Of a DNA stretch of 64,000 nucleotides, positions 28,528-37,433 are shown in pieces. Each line of letters begins with the position of its first letter. Positions within the stretch are counted from its first letter, which is position 1. The stretch covers positions 2,232,001-2,296,000 of the forward strand of contig NZ_CP082833.1 in assembly GCF_021278985.1 (NCBI RefSeq), in the 5' to 3' direction. Source of the DNA: Citrobacter rodentium NBRC 105723 = DSM 16636. Lineage in GTDB: Bacteria > Pseudomonadota > Gammaproteobacteria > Enterobacterales > Enterobacteriaceae. A model generated the notes under the pieces. It ran no database searches, was not told the origin of the DNA, and saw only the letters and a program-made list of their open reading frames with translations. The translations under genes were made by a program, and so were the position numbers.

Positions 28528-29093
28528 TTAATTATTTTTTATAACGAAGTTCCCCTTGGCATGGTCATAAATACATCTATTAGTTTTTACAATCATTGAT
28601 GCCATTATTTTCTCTCGTGTCAGCGGGTGAGGTAAGTCTTCCTTAACTAAACGAGAAAAATTATCAGCACTAAATAAACAGCATACTACTGAACGCTCTG
28701 AATTTTTAACAAATATCCCTTTTTCTGGCATCTCTAATGTGATTGGACATTGAACCGCCTCAGGAGGACACTGAAGCTGTTTCTGAGCAACAATAAACTT
28801 AGATTTTAATATTTTTTCCTGTATATTCTCTTGCGATTGTGTTTCACTTGAGGCTGAAAGCATACTTAACATTCTCTCGCCAAGAGCTGCAGGACCACTA
28901 TTAAACCCCATTAAGTAAACAATCCCCCATTGCCGTTACTGGATAAAAAGCGCCCATCTGTTGAATCATATACAATCCTGACCGTTTTACCACCAAATCT
29001 AAATTCTCCGCTTCCATTGGCTGCAACTTGAGAACGAAAAGCCTCCATTCAAGTATTAAATGAATTTGCTCCAATATCTGAGATTGATGGCAT
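28528..29093 (-). pseudogene. NleG-family U-box E3 ligase effector, frameshifted
   Basis: The C-terminal half (28528-28911) is intact: CPITLEMPEKGIFVKNSERS, then HPLTREKIMASMIV and GNFVIKNN, the NleG U-box that recruits E2 enzymes. The N-terminal half is present but broken: from ATG 29093 (GGGAG 8 bases before) MPSISDIGANSFNT meets TGA, then VANGSGEFRFGGKTVRIVYD and STDGRFLSSNGNGG lead to a frameshift just before MGFNSGPAALGERM. NleG proteins are type III effectors carried behind tail-fibre genes of lambdoid prophages, matching the remnant immediately upstream. An internal start at 28911 would give only the U-box. Confidence 0.88.
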
Positions 29094-29164
29094 AACAAAA
29101 CTCCCTATTTTAATATGGACTCCTAATACAGGTAGCAATAACAAACATCCCCCTGACATGACAA

Positions 29165-30235
29165 CAAAAACCGGATCCGAACGCCGGCTTTTGTGAACCT
29201 GTCGGGCTATTTCATCTCACCAATATTTTCCCATGCGCCGTCAGCCCGCCGGATTTGCAGCGGTCTCACCACGCTTTTCTCCGCATCCAGTATCACCACC
29301 TGCGTGATAACCGTATCCTGCTCCGGAATAATGCCATTCTCGTCAGACACCAGGATGTTTGCCGGTCCAGGACGCAGTTGCGCAGTAATTGACTGCCCGT
29401 TTTCACCGGCACCACGCTTTCCACAACCACACAGACTGTGCATAAGTTTTTCAATATGTTCATATCATCCTCCTGTTCTGCCTGTCTCACTGCTCACTTC
29501 ATCCAGATCCTTAATATCCTGCCACGGCCCGTCACCAAACCAGACCTGTAAATGCCGAAATACCCTCTGAACCTGTGTGGCATCTTTGGGATCCAGAAAT
29601 GTCAGACCGGTGATTAGCGTACCGTCTGTATCCGGGAACCAGCCATGACTATTAAGTTTTAATAATGTTTGGAGGTCCCAGAAGGAACCGGATTTGTGTC
29701 TCGCCCGGGTTGCCCTTCGGTCTAGGTATACCAGCCGGACCGGCTGGTCCTGCCTCTCCTGGCTCGCCTCTGTCACCTTTCGGCCCCCGCGACCCCACTG
29801 CGTTTTCAGCCTTCCTGCGGCCTCCTCCGCACTGCGAACAGCCTCTTCAGCAGCTTCTTCCAGCTTTTTCAGTGAGTCCGGATAATAAACCGCATCCGCT
29901 TCACGCATCAGAAAAGCATTCAGCGTTCCAGGCTTATCATCTTCCGACACCTCAATCTCACCCACAAAGGCGGGCTAACGACCTTCCTGTAATAGAGTCA
30001 TACGATAACGCCCTGGATCTACCTGCATGGCATAAGCAAACAGGGTGGTCATCCCGGTCATTTTACCCGGTGATGTTGATGGCGTGTCAGGTAATGGTTT
30101 TTCTTCCGGCTGTGTCAAGGTCTGTCCGCCCATCAGTTCAGCCGTGCTTCCCGCATGGAGTAGAATAGCTAAGGCCAGAGGGTCAGAAATGATGCCACGG
30201 CGTGCCCATGAGCTGAAATGACTCTCACGCTGTGT
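29165..30235 (-). pseudogene. Lambdoid prophage tail-fibre region with collagen-like repeats (remnant)
   Basis: Reading leftwards: a segment ending YRMTLLQEGR then TAG (about 29975), immediately PAFVGEIEVSEDDKPGTLNAFL, a coiled coil (LKKLEEAAEEAVRSAEEA), a frameshift into Gly-X-Y collagen-like repeats (GPKGDRGEPGEAGPAGPAG), a shift back, and TGLTFLDPKDATQVQRVFRH...VWFGDGPWQDI. A short frame at 29207-29443 follows (NGIIPEQDTVITQVVILDAE). These are typical side-tail-fibre features of Gifsy/lambda-type prophages. At least one stop and two frameshifts are present. It lies directly before the nleG remnant in the same orientation, the usual effector cargo site. Confidence 0.75.
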
Positions 30236-30239
30236 GGAG

Positions 30240-30977
30240 ACAAGGCACTCGTGTCAGTTTAAATAGCTTCACTCGTGATGAAATGATTAACGGGATCGTA
30301 TTTGGCGTACTTCTTTATGCAATCCTGACATTTGAAACGTTTGGCGTTAAACACACCTCTGCTGCAAATGCAGATTTCTTGATTGCATTATCGGTAGTGT
30401 TAGTTCCCTTTTTTGAACGTTTTATCGGCAAGAGGAAAAAAAGCAAATTCATCTATTTCACCTGTTTTATATCTCTTGCTGGTGGCTGCATGTTGAGTTT
30501 TACAGCCCATGGTAATATAGAGTTCAATCAAGGCGATATTCTTATCTTATCGGCTGCATTGATTTGCGGTTTTCAGATAATTATGTTTGATCGGCAGATC
30601 GCTGGTAAGGATTACTCGCTAATCAATATCACATTGATTGAATTATTGGTTATCGTTGCCCTCGGCCTGGTTACTATTGTGCTGACCGAACCCACAGCGC
30701 TGCAATATATTCCTGAAATATCTTTTCGACATGGAACTTGATTCTCTTTCTGAGTCTGCTGGCGAAGGCATTTGCATTCCTGATGCAATTATATGCTGCT
30801 AAAATAACCAGTCCGACACGCGTCGGGTTACTCTTGTCTCTCGAACCGGCTTTTGCAGCTATATTTGCCGTTACCATCATGGGGGAAACCCTTGGTTTGC
30901 TGCAAGCAATAGGGAGCAGGATCATTATATGTACGGCCCTGTTGGGGCGTATTGCTGAAGGGAAGCGCCATGAATAA
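30240..30977 (+). pseudogene. EamA/DMT-family exporter, 5'-truncated and frameshifted
   Basis: The sequence starts inside a membrane protein (MINGIVFGVLLYAILTFETFG), continues through LIALSVVLVPFFERFIGKRKK and LILSAALICGFQIIMF, shifts frame near 30730, and resumes with MILFLSLLAKAFAFLMQLYAAK and SPTRVGLLLSLEPAFAAIFA to TAA 30975-30977. The two EamA repeats with helices of ten-TM drug/metabolite transporters are recognisable. The 5' end is cut at the prophage remnant. The next fragment is a thioesterase start overlapping its stop. Confidence 0.8.
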
Positions 30978-31062
30978 GCAGCCACATATCGCTATGTTTC
31001 ATCATGCCGGAGGGAACGCTGCCGCTCTTAATTTACCATGGAGAAAGCTGAAGACAATGTAG
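30970..31062 (+). pseudogene. N-terminal fragment of a type II thioesterase
   Basis: The ATG at 30970 overlaps the exporter stop (ATGAATAA). It encodes MNKQPHIAMFHHAGGNAAAL then NLPWRKLKTM and TAG. FHHAGG...PWRKL is the start of GrsT-type external thioesterases of non-ribosomal peptide and polyketide clusters. Only 30 residues remain, so the catalytic Ser, Asp and His are lost. Paired with an exporter, it hints at a lost natural-product locus. Confidence 0.55.
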
Positions 31063-31350
31063 CACCGATGACCTGCTGCGCCCACAGAGAGCCGATACTG
31101 ACGATTGAGCCTTTAATTCCGGCAAGGATACCCACCACGCACCGCCTCCCCTCTTCTTTCATCAGAGCGGCTTAGCGGGAATTTTTAAGCCCCGGCTGCA
31201 GTAATGGTATCTCGTTCATCATGCAGCATTGATGTATCTGAAAAAATCCGGCGGGACCTGCCTGACACCTACAGCGTGAATCGGAAAAACTACTCGAGTA
31301 ATCATTCAGGAGGTGATGTTGTTTTCACGTCACCTCTCTGTATTGAGCCT

Positions 31351-31932
31351 TCAGTCTGACTTAGGTGCTGCTTTGGAAAATCTAACCTGCTTCCAGGCAT
31401 CTGCTACTTGTGCTTTATCAGTATATTTTGAAACGACAGGTGTTGCGCCTGGCAATGTACTTAAAACGCTATGAAAATAATCTGAATTCGTGCTTGAGAA
31501 GACCTCCCGTAAACTGACACTGGCCTCCATTATTGCAATTAAATCTATACCCGGATCTCGATGATCAGACTTTTGAGGTGAAAACTGGACACATATAGAC
31601 ATTAATCGTTCATAAGTCACACCGAGTTTGTATATTTGTACAACTTCTTCTGGCCTGGACTGTGGTTTAAATAAATCGTCAGGGCATGAGCTCAAATTAA
31701 ATCCAATTTCTTCCTGAAACTCTCGTTTAATAGTGGCAACATCATTTCTTTTGTCCTTCGGATCCTGAGTGCCGCCAGGAAATGTACCAAATCCATGTAC
31801 AGCATGTCTTCCAACAAGAATACAGAGTTTCTTATCCGCATCTAAGGCATATACGATAACATATACTTTCCTTTTCCGTGCCGGAGCTTTGGGCAATGTT
31901 TTCCCAGAATGACTACTGGATGTCCCCCGCAT
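31351..31932 (-). CDS. NUDIX hydrolase-like protein
   Basis: About 193 residues from ATG 31932, chosen because AGGAG lies 8 bases before it; an upstream ATG at 31974 would add 14 residues without a ribosome site. The core PARKRKVYVIVYALDADKK...GTFPGGTQDP and REFQEEIGF give a NUDIX box in which the helix REFxEExG is perfect but the GX5E part is altered by a short insertion. The polar N-terminus (GTSSSHSGKTLPKAPARKRK) is unusual for housekeeping NUDIX enzymes. It sits among effector and prophage remnants, so it may be cargo. Substrate unknown. Confidence 0.7.
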   Translation of the reverse strand: MRGTSSSHSGKTLPKAPARKRKVYVIVYALDADKKLCILVGRHAVHGFGTFPGGTQDPKDKRNDVATIKREFQEEIGFNLSSCPDDLFKPQSRPEEVVQIYKLGVTYERLMSICVQFSPQKSDHRDPGIDLIAIMEASVSLREVFSSTNSDYFHSVLSTLPGATPVVSKYTDKAQVADAWKQVRFSKAAPKSD

Positions 31933-31974
31933 ATCTTCATCTCCTGATGATTCTGTAAACGTGTAAAATACCAT

Positions 31975-32189
31975 GTTATTGCAGAAAAAATAGCTTACTG
32001 GATAAAAAAACTGAGTGGGGAGTGCATATGGCGATCAAACTATAAACTGAGACAGGACAAGTACCTCAAATTACGATCAGTGGACTATAGTTTGAACATA
32101 AAAGCAGGAACCATACCAGTGACAAACCTTAAAAAAGTTTGTGAAAGGAGCACCATACCTGATGGTAAAATTGATAAGATGAATACTAC
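31975..32189. other. Short intergenic stretch upstream of the NUDIX gene
   Basis: No gene seen. It holds the promoter region of the leftward NUDIX gene; ATAAACTGAGACAGGAC and TGGACTATAGTTTGAAC elements are visible but not assignable. Confidence 0.25.
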
Positions 32190-32351
32190 TTAGCTAAGTA
32201 TAGTTTTTATAATTTAATACCGCAGAAAGCTATTACTGCCATGACTGGAATTCGAAATAGCGTGGCTCATGGTAAAGTTGATGAGTTTACCAAAGAAGAT
32301 ATAATAAATATGATTAATATTGAGTCATTTCAAATAAAGCATTTTAAATAA
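32190..32351 (+). pseudogene. C-terminal fragment of a HEPN-domain protein
   Basis: A short frame reads YYLAKYSFYNLIPQKAITAMTGIRNSVAHGKVDEF...INIESFQIKHFK and stops at 32349-32351. RNSVAH is the Rx4H catalytic motif of HEPN nucleases of toxin-antitoxin and abortive-infection systems (MAE_28990/RiboL-PSP type). Everything upstream is lost. Confidence 0.5.
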
Positions 32352-33199
32352 AGTTAGTAATGAATCGTATGATGGCATTAAACTACCAGACTGCTTCGCG
32401 GGAGGCTTTCGCCGTAGCCTTTTCAACCATGGCCTTGCTAATGAATATATTTGGGTTGGTGGTGACATGCCGCAAAGCCAGGGTAAAACAGCTTTATTTC
32501 ATTTATTGCTCCCTCACATAGCCTGACCTTCATCATGCTGCGCCAGATTTTCTGTCGGCCAGTCATACCTGCCCCCAAAAGCGCTGCGTCACGGATAGCC
32601 CCGTATAGTCAGAAAGATGCCATGGCTTGCCGGACACAGACACGGGTTCTTCTGCACCGGTCTGTCATAACCATTCCCTGGTTTTTTCCCTCGACCCGCT
32701 CAGAAACTGCTGATGTTTTTCCCGATCGGCAGGGGTGGCTGGCGTCCCCGGCGGTCCAGATAATCAGGTGAAGCACAAAGACGGGCGATAGCCTTGCCTG
32801 TGGAGGAGCGACATCACGTTGAGCCTCGTTAATATATCTTTTTCATCATCCACACCTCATAACGTTCGGATGATGCTAAATATCGTTGCAGGAAATCTGT
32901 TTCCCGAATTATTTTTTACCTATACCCGTATATCTGTAAAAAGATCAGATACGACTCAGGATCAATTTTCATGCTTTAAAAACCAAAAGGCTTTCTCTTA
33001 TAAAATCACTTTCATTCAGGCTCCAAATATATGCCAAAGTGATATAAATCAATATCGCACAAAATACAAATAATGATATATAAAATTCAGTCGCAGAAGA
33101 TAATATTTCCAGACGACTTTCTTTCACTTCTGGCGTAAAATATCATCTTCTGCCTCAGAGAATTTTCCCTGACAGGGCAGACAAAACCCTTATTCTTTA
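32352..33199. other. Gene-poor region with unassigned phage-like fragments
   Basis: Around 32530-32790 the composition rises to core-like GC; the minus strand carries fragments such as WHLSDYTGLSVTQRFWGQV that look coding but cannot be assigned. From 32800 the sequence is AT-rich and empty. No intact gene is supported. Confidence 0.35.
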
Positions 33200-33213
33200 T
33201 TGATTTGAGTCAA
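33200..33213. promoter_or_regulatory. FNR/CRP-type dyad
   Basis: TTGATTTGAGTCAA differs from the FNR consensus TTGAT-N4-ATCAA at one base. It lies about 35 bp upstream of a TATAAT overlapping the Fur box, which would place it near -53; the spacing is not ideal. Confidence 0.35.
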
Positions 33214-33247
33214 CAACAAGGCACATACACAGAAAAGCACAGATCAC

Positions 33248-33267
33248 TATAATGAGAATCATTCTCA
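33248..33267 (+). promoter_or_regulatory. Fur box overlapping a -10 element
   Basis: TGAGAAT-C-ATTCTCA (33253-33267) is a perfect 7-1-7 inverted repeat matching the Fur consensus TGATAAT-N-ATTATCA at 13 of 14 arm positions or better than typical sites. TATAAT (33248-33253) overlaps its edge. The nearest downstream coding sequence is 33583; no gene starts close by. Confidence 0.75.
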
Positions 33268-33582
33268 GTGAATAAGATCGTATTTTGGCACTATTTCGAT
33301 CTTTCAATTCATACATGTCACATTGGGCAGTTTATTACTCTTTACAATTACAGAAAAATAGATTACTGATTTATACTCTTATACATTATTAGTTCTTTTA
33401 TTTGCTGCTATCATAAAAACAATATTCACCAACCAGAAGGCAACATGCTAATAATGTTTTGAACCATCGGCACTGAATGCCAGAGGGTTCATCATCTCTA
33501 CAAATCAAAAAAAGCAAACGTGAATAAGACAACATTTTTCAATGTTAAATATTCTTCAACTTGATAATAATAAGTGTCTTAC

Positions 33583-33930
33583 ATGGAATGGATAATAGAA
33601 AAGAGCCTTGTGTGTCCTGTAACAGGAACGGGGTTTTCATTGGCTGTCGCAGCAAAAAACCTGAAATTAATCATATGGTATACGGGGGAGTACTTCCTCA
33701 GAACAGGTACGGTCATACATATCTCGAAGAAAGTGGTGACCGTCAACGGGAAACCCGTCTTTGTCAACATCCTGCATATTTTCCCGTATACAAAGGAGTT
33801 ATGGCAAACTCTCGCGCAACGTATCCTCTGTCCGGGAAACACGAATCCTTTACTTCAGATATGCAATCAGATGAAAACATGTAAATTCACATTGTGTCCC
33901 TACGGGGCTATACAGCCCCGGGACCTTTGA
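33583..33930 (+). CDS. Small Cys-containing protein, paralogue of 48950-49306
   Basis: 115 residues from ATG 33583, chosen because MEWIIEKSLVCPVTGTGFSL aligns with MKWTVIDTLACPSTGIAFSS of the second copy. Conserved: CPxTGxxFS, K-x-LxIWYxG, a middle PGxxI turn, ITC/ILCPG and the C-terminal CPYG. Six Cys residues (C11 region, LCPG, ICNQ, CKF, CPYG) suggest disulfides or metal binding. No clear signal peptide; no recognised family. It lies alone between the Fur box and the gallate cluster. AT-rich. Confidence 0.6.
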   Translation: MEWIIEKSLVCPVTGTGFSLAVAAKNLKLIIWYTGEYFLRTGTVIHISKKVVTVNGKPVFVNILHIFPYTKELWQTLAQRILCPGNTNPLLQICNQMKTCKFTLCPYGAIQPRDL

Positions 33931-33934
33931 TCAC

Positions 33935-34810
33935 TCAGCGCTGCGCTTTAAGCATTGCGCCCAGCGCTTCCCAGTCGAACGGCTCCAGCTGCTGCCAGGT
34001 GATGCCATGCGCCGCCATAGTCTGCGGCAGATGGCGCTGGGTCTTTGCCGTCGCCTGACTCATCAGGCTCTCGCTCCCCCCATCGCGCAGGGTTTTGACC
34101 ACCTCTTCCATCTCCTCACTACGGCGAATACCGTGCTCCGCTACGCGACTAATTAAATAGCCGGGTAAGTCCCCATCCCAGCCCATCGACGGAAAGCTGG
34201 CGTGCAGCGATGCCAGCACAGCTTCTTCTACCCCGTACTGACGGGCAGCAAACATGCATTCCGTGGTGAGCGCCTCCAGCCCTTTGATCATCACGCTGCG
34301 GCACATTTTGATTGCCGATACGCTGCCCACATCGTTTCCGCCGTAGCGGGCATGACATCCCAGAGAAGTCAGCAACGAGGCGACCGCCTGCGCCTGAGCG
34401 CCCCCCGTCAGCAACGGCGTGCGGAGTGCGGAAGGTGGCACAGGGGCCATCACCGCCACATCCACATAAGCGCCTGGCGCAAAACACTCTGCAGCCTGAC
34501 GTTTGGTCTGCGGCGCGACCGAGTTAAGATCGAGAAAATACTGCGATTCACTCATCAGCCGGGCTGCCCGGGTTGCCACGTCCAGCGCCGCTCCCGCAGT
34601 GACGGTGGAAAAGACCAGGTCGGCCTCCTTCAGCGCATCAGCCAGCGAAGAGGCCGCCCGTACGCCGCCGCGGCGCGCTTTTTGCAGCATCCCGTCACGC
34701 TCCGGGCCATTGAGCTTGCAGTCCCAGATAGTGACCGGGTTCGCCTTCGCCAGCGCATCGGCGAAAATGCCGCCCGCTTCGCCATAACCAATAAACGTTA
34801 TCGTCGTCAT
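33935..34810 (-). CDS. NAD(P)-binding dehydrogenase (6PGDH/3-HIBDH fold, DUF1932 C-terminus)
   Basis: 291 residues from ATG 34810, whose ATGA overlaps the stop of the tautomerase gene; a GTG one codon upstream is possible. The N-terminal Rossmann fold begins ITFIGYGEAGGIFADAL (GxGxxG), and the C-terminal domain (SAIKMCRSVMIKGLEALTTE) has the substrate Lys typical of beta-hydroxyacid dehydrogenases. Last gene of the gallate operon. No such enzyme is needed in the known gallate route, so it may handle a side intermediate or a related substrate. Function inferred only from context. Confidence 0.75.
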   Translation of the reverse strand: MTTITFIGYGEAGGIFADALAKANPVTIWDCKLNGPERDGMLQKARRGGVRAASSLADALKEADLVFSTVTAGAALDVATRAARLMSESQYFLDLNSVAPQTKRQAAECFAPGAYVDVAVMAPVPPSALRTPLLTGGAQAQAVASLLTSLGCHARYGGNDVGSVSAIKMCRSVMIKGLEALTTECMFAARQYGVEEAVLASLHASFPSMGWDGDLPGYLISRVAEHGIRRSEEMEEVVKTLRDGGSESLMSQATAKTQRHLPQTMAAHGITWQQLEPFDWEALGAMLKAQR

Positions 34811-35892
34811 CACTGCTCCTCATGCGGCCAGACGCTGGCCGGAATGCAGACGTCACCGGCGAAAAGCAGCCGCGCGGTGCGTATCAGGCCGCAGCCAGCC
34901 AACCGGCCGTCGTCATCAAGCCGCAGCGCCACGCTGAATTCACCGCTCGGGTGTTCAACACTCAGCTCCGGCGCCCCCTCAAGGCTGGCCAGCCCCTGCG
35001 CCACCGAACCCGGGATGAGACAGGCGCTGGCAACGCTCACCGCGCCAAAAACGCCAATCGAGGCATGGCAGCGGTGGGGAATAAAGGTTCGGCTGCTGAT
35101 AGCGCCCCCGCTGCGCGGTCCGGCAATCAGCGTCATTTTGGGAACGGTACGCTGCGCCACGTCGCCCAGGTTCATTCGCGGCCCGGCCTGTAGCCGAATC
35201 GACTCCAGCCGCTGCTTCAGCTCCTCGTCGGCGTCGAGCTGCTCGCGGCTCTCATAACCGGTGCGCCCCAGATCGCTGGCGCGGATCAGGACGACGGGCA
35301 TGCCGTTATCAATACAGGTCACGTCAACGTCGTCAAAGCGATCGCTTGCCTGCCCGGTAGGGAGCAGCGCGCCGCAGGCTGAACCCGCCACGTCGAGGAA
35401 ATTGAGCACAATTTTGCTGGCCGTACCGGGTACGCCATCAATACGCGTATCGCCGGCATACTCCACGCTATCGGCGCTACAGGGCACCTCTGCAACCGCC
35501 ATCTGTCCGGTGTTTTCCATAAAGATGCGCACCCGGGTCAGCGGCGCAGTACCTTTCACCAGCCCCTGTTCAATAGAAAACGGTCCGACGGCAGCCAGAA
35601 TATTGCCGCAGTTTTGCCCGTAATCGACCACGGCGCGATCGACGTTAACCTGGGCAAAAAGATAATCGACATCGACATCCGGTCGTGCTGAGCGGCGAAT
35701 AATCGCCACCTTGCTGGTCAGCGGATCGGCGCCGCCAATCCCGTCGATTTGCCGCGCATCCGGCGAGCCCATCGCAGCCAGCAGAACCGCGTCCCGCCGG
35801 GCGGGATCCGCAGGTAAATCGTCCGCCAGAAAGCAGGCCGCCTTCGAGGTGCCGCCGCGCATCAGCAGGCAGGGAATTCTGCGTTGCGCCAT
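34810..35892 (-). CDS. galD: 4-oxalomesaconate tautomerase
   Basis: 360 residues from the ATG at 35892 (MAQRRIPCLLMRGGTSKAACF); Pseudomonas GalD is about the same length. PrpF/DapF-fold isomerase: MRGGTSK near the start, NCGNILAAVGPF with the active-site Cys, and HRCHASIGVFGAV near the end. It converts the keto product of gallate dioxygenase to the enol form used by GalB. It starts one base after the galC stop and ends overlapping the dehydrogenase start, so the operon is tightly packed. A longer upstream frame exists but lies inside galC. Confidence 0.88.
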   Translation of the reverse strand: MAQRRIPCLLMRGGTSKAACFLADDLPADPARRDAVLLAAMGSPDARQIDGIGGADPLTSKVAIIRRSARPDVDVDYLFAQVNVDRAVVDYGQNCGNILAAVGPFSIEQGLVKGTAPLTRVRIFMENTGQMAVAEVPCSADSVEYAGDTRIDGVPGTASKIVLNFLDVAGSACGALLPTGQASDRFDDVDVTCIDNGMPVVLIRASDLGRTGYESREQLDADEELKQRLESIRLQAGPRMNLGDVAQRTVPKMTLIAGPRSGGAISSRTFIPHRCHASIGVFGAVSVASACLIPGSVAQGLASLEGAPELSVEHPSGEFSVALRLDDDGRLAGCGLIRTARLLFAGDVCIPASVWPHEEQ

Positions 35893-35893
35893 A

Positions 35894-36607
35894 TTAACTC
35901 TCCACGTCGTCAGCGCTGTCGTAGTAGCGCAGCCCTTTCTCGGCCAGACGCGGGCGCATGGCGTAGATATCCAGCCCCAGCTCGCCATTGCGCATCCGCT
36001 CGCGTTTCGCCTCTTCGTTCGCCATCCGCGTTTCGGCTTTTGCCAGCACTGCGCGGGCCCGGGCGTGCGCAATCACCACCACCCCGTCGTCATCGGCCAC
36101 AACCACATCGCCAGGCGTCACCAGTTGACCGGCGCAAATCACCGGAACGTTAACCGAGCCCAGCGTCTCTTTCACCGTTCCCTGGGCGTAAACCTGCCGG
36201 GACCAGACGGCGAATCCCATCTCGCGCAGGGTATGCGAATCACGAATGCCGATATCGCCCACCAGCCCCACGACGCCGCGCGACTGTAACGATGTAGCCA
36301 GCAGATCGCCAAAGAAACCATCTCCGCACGGCGACGTCGGGGCAACCACCAGCATATCCCCCGGCTGACATTGCTCGACGGCAACGTGGAACATCCAGTT
36401 ATCGCCCGGTGTGACCAGTACCGTAACCGCATTTCCGGCCCGGCATACGCCCTGTTGCACCGGCCTGATATGCGGCGCCATAAGCCCCTGGCGATCGTAT
36501 GCTTCGTGGAGCGTGGCGACCCCGGCGGCGGCAAACTGGCGCAGCGCGGCAGCGTCGTGACGGGGAAGCGAGCGGATCACAATCCCTTTTCGGTTCAGCA
36601 ATTTCAT
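35894..36607 (-). CDS. galC: 4-carboxy-4-hydroxy-2-oxoadipate aldolase
   Basis: 237 residues from ATG 36607 (MKLLNRKGIVIRSLPRHDAA), the usual length for the RraA-like HMG/CHA aldolase family. The active-site segment GDGFFGDLLATSLQSRGVVG with GLVGDIGIRDS is present: the Arg and Asp bind substrate and metal. It splits CHA to pyruvate and oxaloacetate, the final gallate step. ATGA overlap with the upstream galB. Intact. Confidence 0.88.
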   Translation of the reverse strand: MKLLNRKGIVIRSLPRHDAAALRQFAAAGVATLHEAYDRQGLMAPHIRPVQQGVCRAGNAVTVLVTPGDNWMFHVAVEQCQPGDMLVVAPTSPCGDGFFGDLLATSLQSRGVVGLVGDIGIRDSHTLREMGFAVWSRQVYAQGTVKETLGSVNVPVICAGQLVTPGDVVVADDDGVVVIAHARARAVLAKAETRMANEEAKRERMRNGELGLDIYAMRPRLAEKGLRYYDSADDVES

Positions 36608-37344
36608 GCGAGGTTCTCCGTTACGCGCGGGAAAATGCTCTGGAAACCTTCGGCGTGTACGATCTCGCGCGCGGCGGTGATACCGATGTTGCGTTTCGCC
36701 TGCACGCCCCGCTGGAGCGCCACGCGGCTGTAGTATTCCCACAGGTGCTCCTGGCCCTGCATACACTGGATCGCCTGATATTTTTTCTCCCAGACGCGGG
36801 TAATATCCAGCAGGACATCCGGCTTCCAGTTGCACTGTTCCGGCTGGTGCGGTTCAAAACAGTACACCGGCGGCGCCTGCACAACCGGTTCGCCAGGGCG
36901 ATATCCCTCCGCCTGGGCGATGATGCGGGCTTCCTGCGCCAGATTCGACGTCAGCGGATGATCGTAGTTATAGGGGTCCTGCATCGAGTGGGTCAGGACA
37001 AAGTGCGGCTGTACGCGACGATAGACATCCGCCAGACGGAACAGCGTCTCTTTGTCGGCGCGCAGCGGATAGTCGCCAGTATCAAAAAATTCGACGCTGG
37101 CCCCCAGAATGTCGGCGGCGGCCTGCGCCTCTTCCCGGCGATAACGTTTTACCGTCTCTTCGGTCATATTCCCTTTACGCCATAGTTTTGCAGACTCCCC
37201 GCGCTCGCCGAATGACAGGCAGACGATATGCACCTGATAACCCTGCTCAACGTGCAGGGCTATCGCGCCCCCTGCGCGCCAGACGAAATCAGCGGAGTGG
37301 GCGCTGACAATAAGCGCGCTTTTTTCACGAATCGGTTGCGACAT
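36604..37344 (-). CDS. galB: 4-oxalomesaconate (4-carboxy-2-hydroxymuconate) hydratase, PIG-L fold
   Basis: 246 residues. It belongs to the PIG-L/LmbE deacetylase fold, but SAHSADFVWRAGGAIALH replaces the usual AHPDD motif, as in Pseudomonas putida GalB, a metal-dependent hydratase. Further motifs: CLSFGERGESAKLW, LTHSMQDPYNYDHP (metal His). It hydrates the enol of oxalomesaconate to CHA. First gene of the galB-galC-galD-dehydrogenase operon, divergent from the LysR gene; the shared 90-bp gap should hold both promoters. Confidence 0.88.
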   Translation of the reverse strand: MSQPIREKSALIVSAHSADFVWRAGGAIALHVEQGYQVHIVCLSFGERGESAKLWRKGNMTEETVKRYRREEAQAAADILGASVEFFDTGDYPLRADKETLFRLADVYRRVQPHFVLTHSMQDPYNYDHPLTSNLAQEARIIAQAEGYRPGEPVVQAPPVYCFEPHQPEQCNWKPDVLLDITRVWEKKYQAIQCMQGQEHLWEYYSRVALQRGVQAKRNIGITAAREIVHAEGFQSIFPRVTENLA

Positions 37345-37433
37345 GATGGCTTCCTCTGTTGTTTTTATCAGCTTGTCATGCCCCGCCGACGGGAAGGTAA
37401 TGCGTTAACTTGCGAATGCTATGATTTTTATTT

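Noticed and set aside
31028..31162. 44-codon minus-strand ORF (MKEEGRRCVVGILAGIKGSI), microcin-like hydrophobicity
   Set aside because: No ribosome site, no leader motif or immunity gene; overlaps the thioesterase fragment.
36604..36884. Overlapping Arg/Cys-rich frames on both strands of the gallate cluster
   Set aside because: High-GC third-position shadows of galB and galC.
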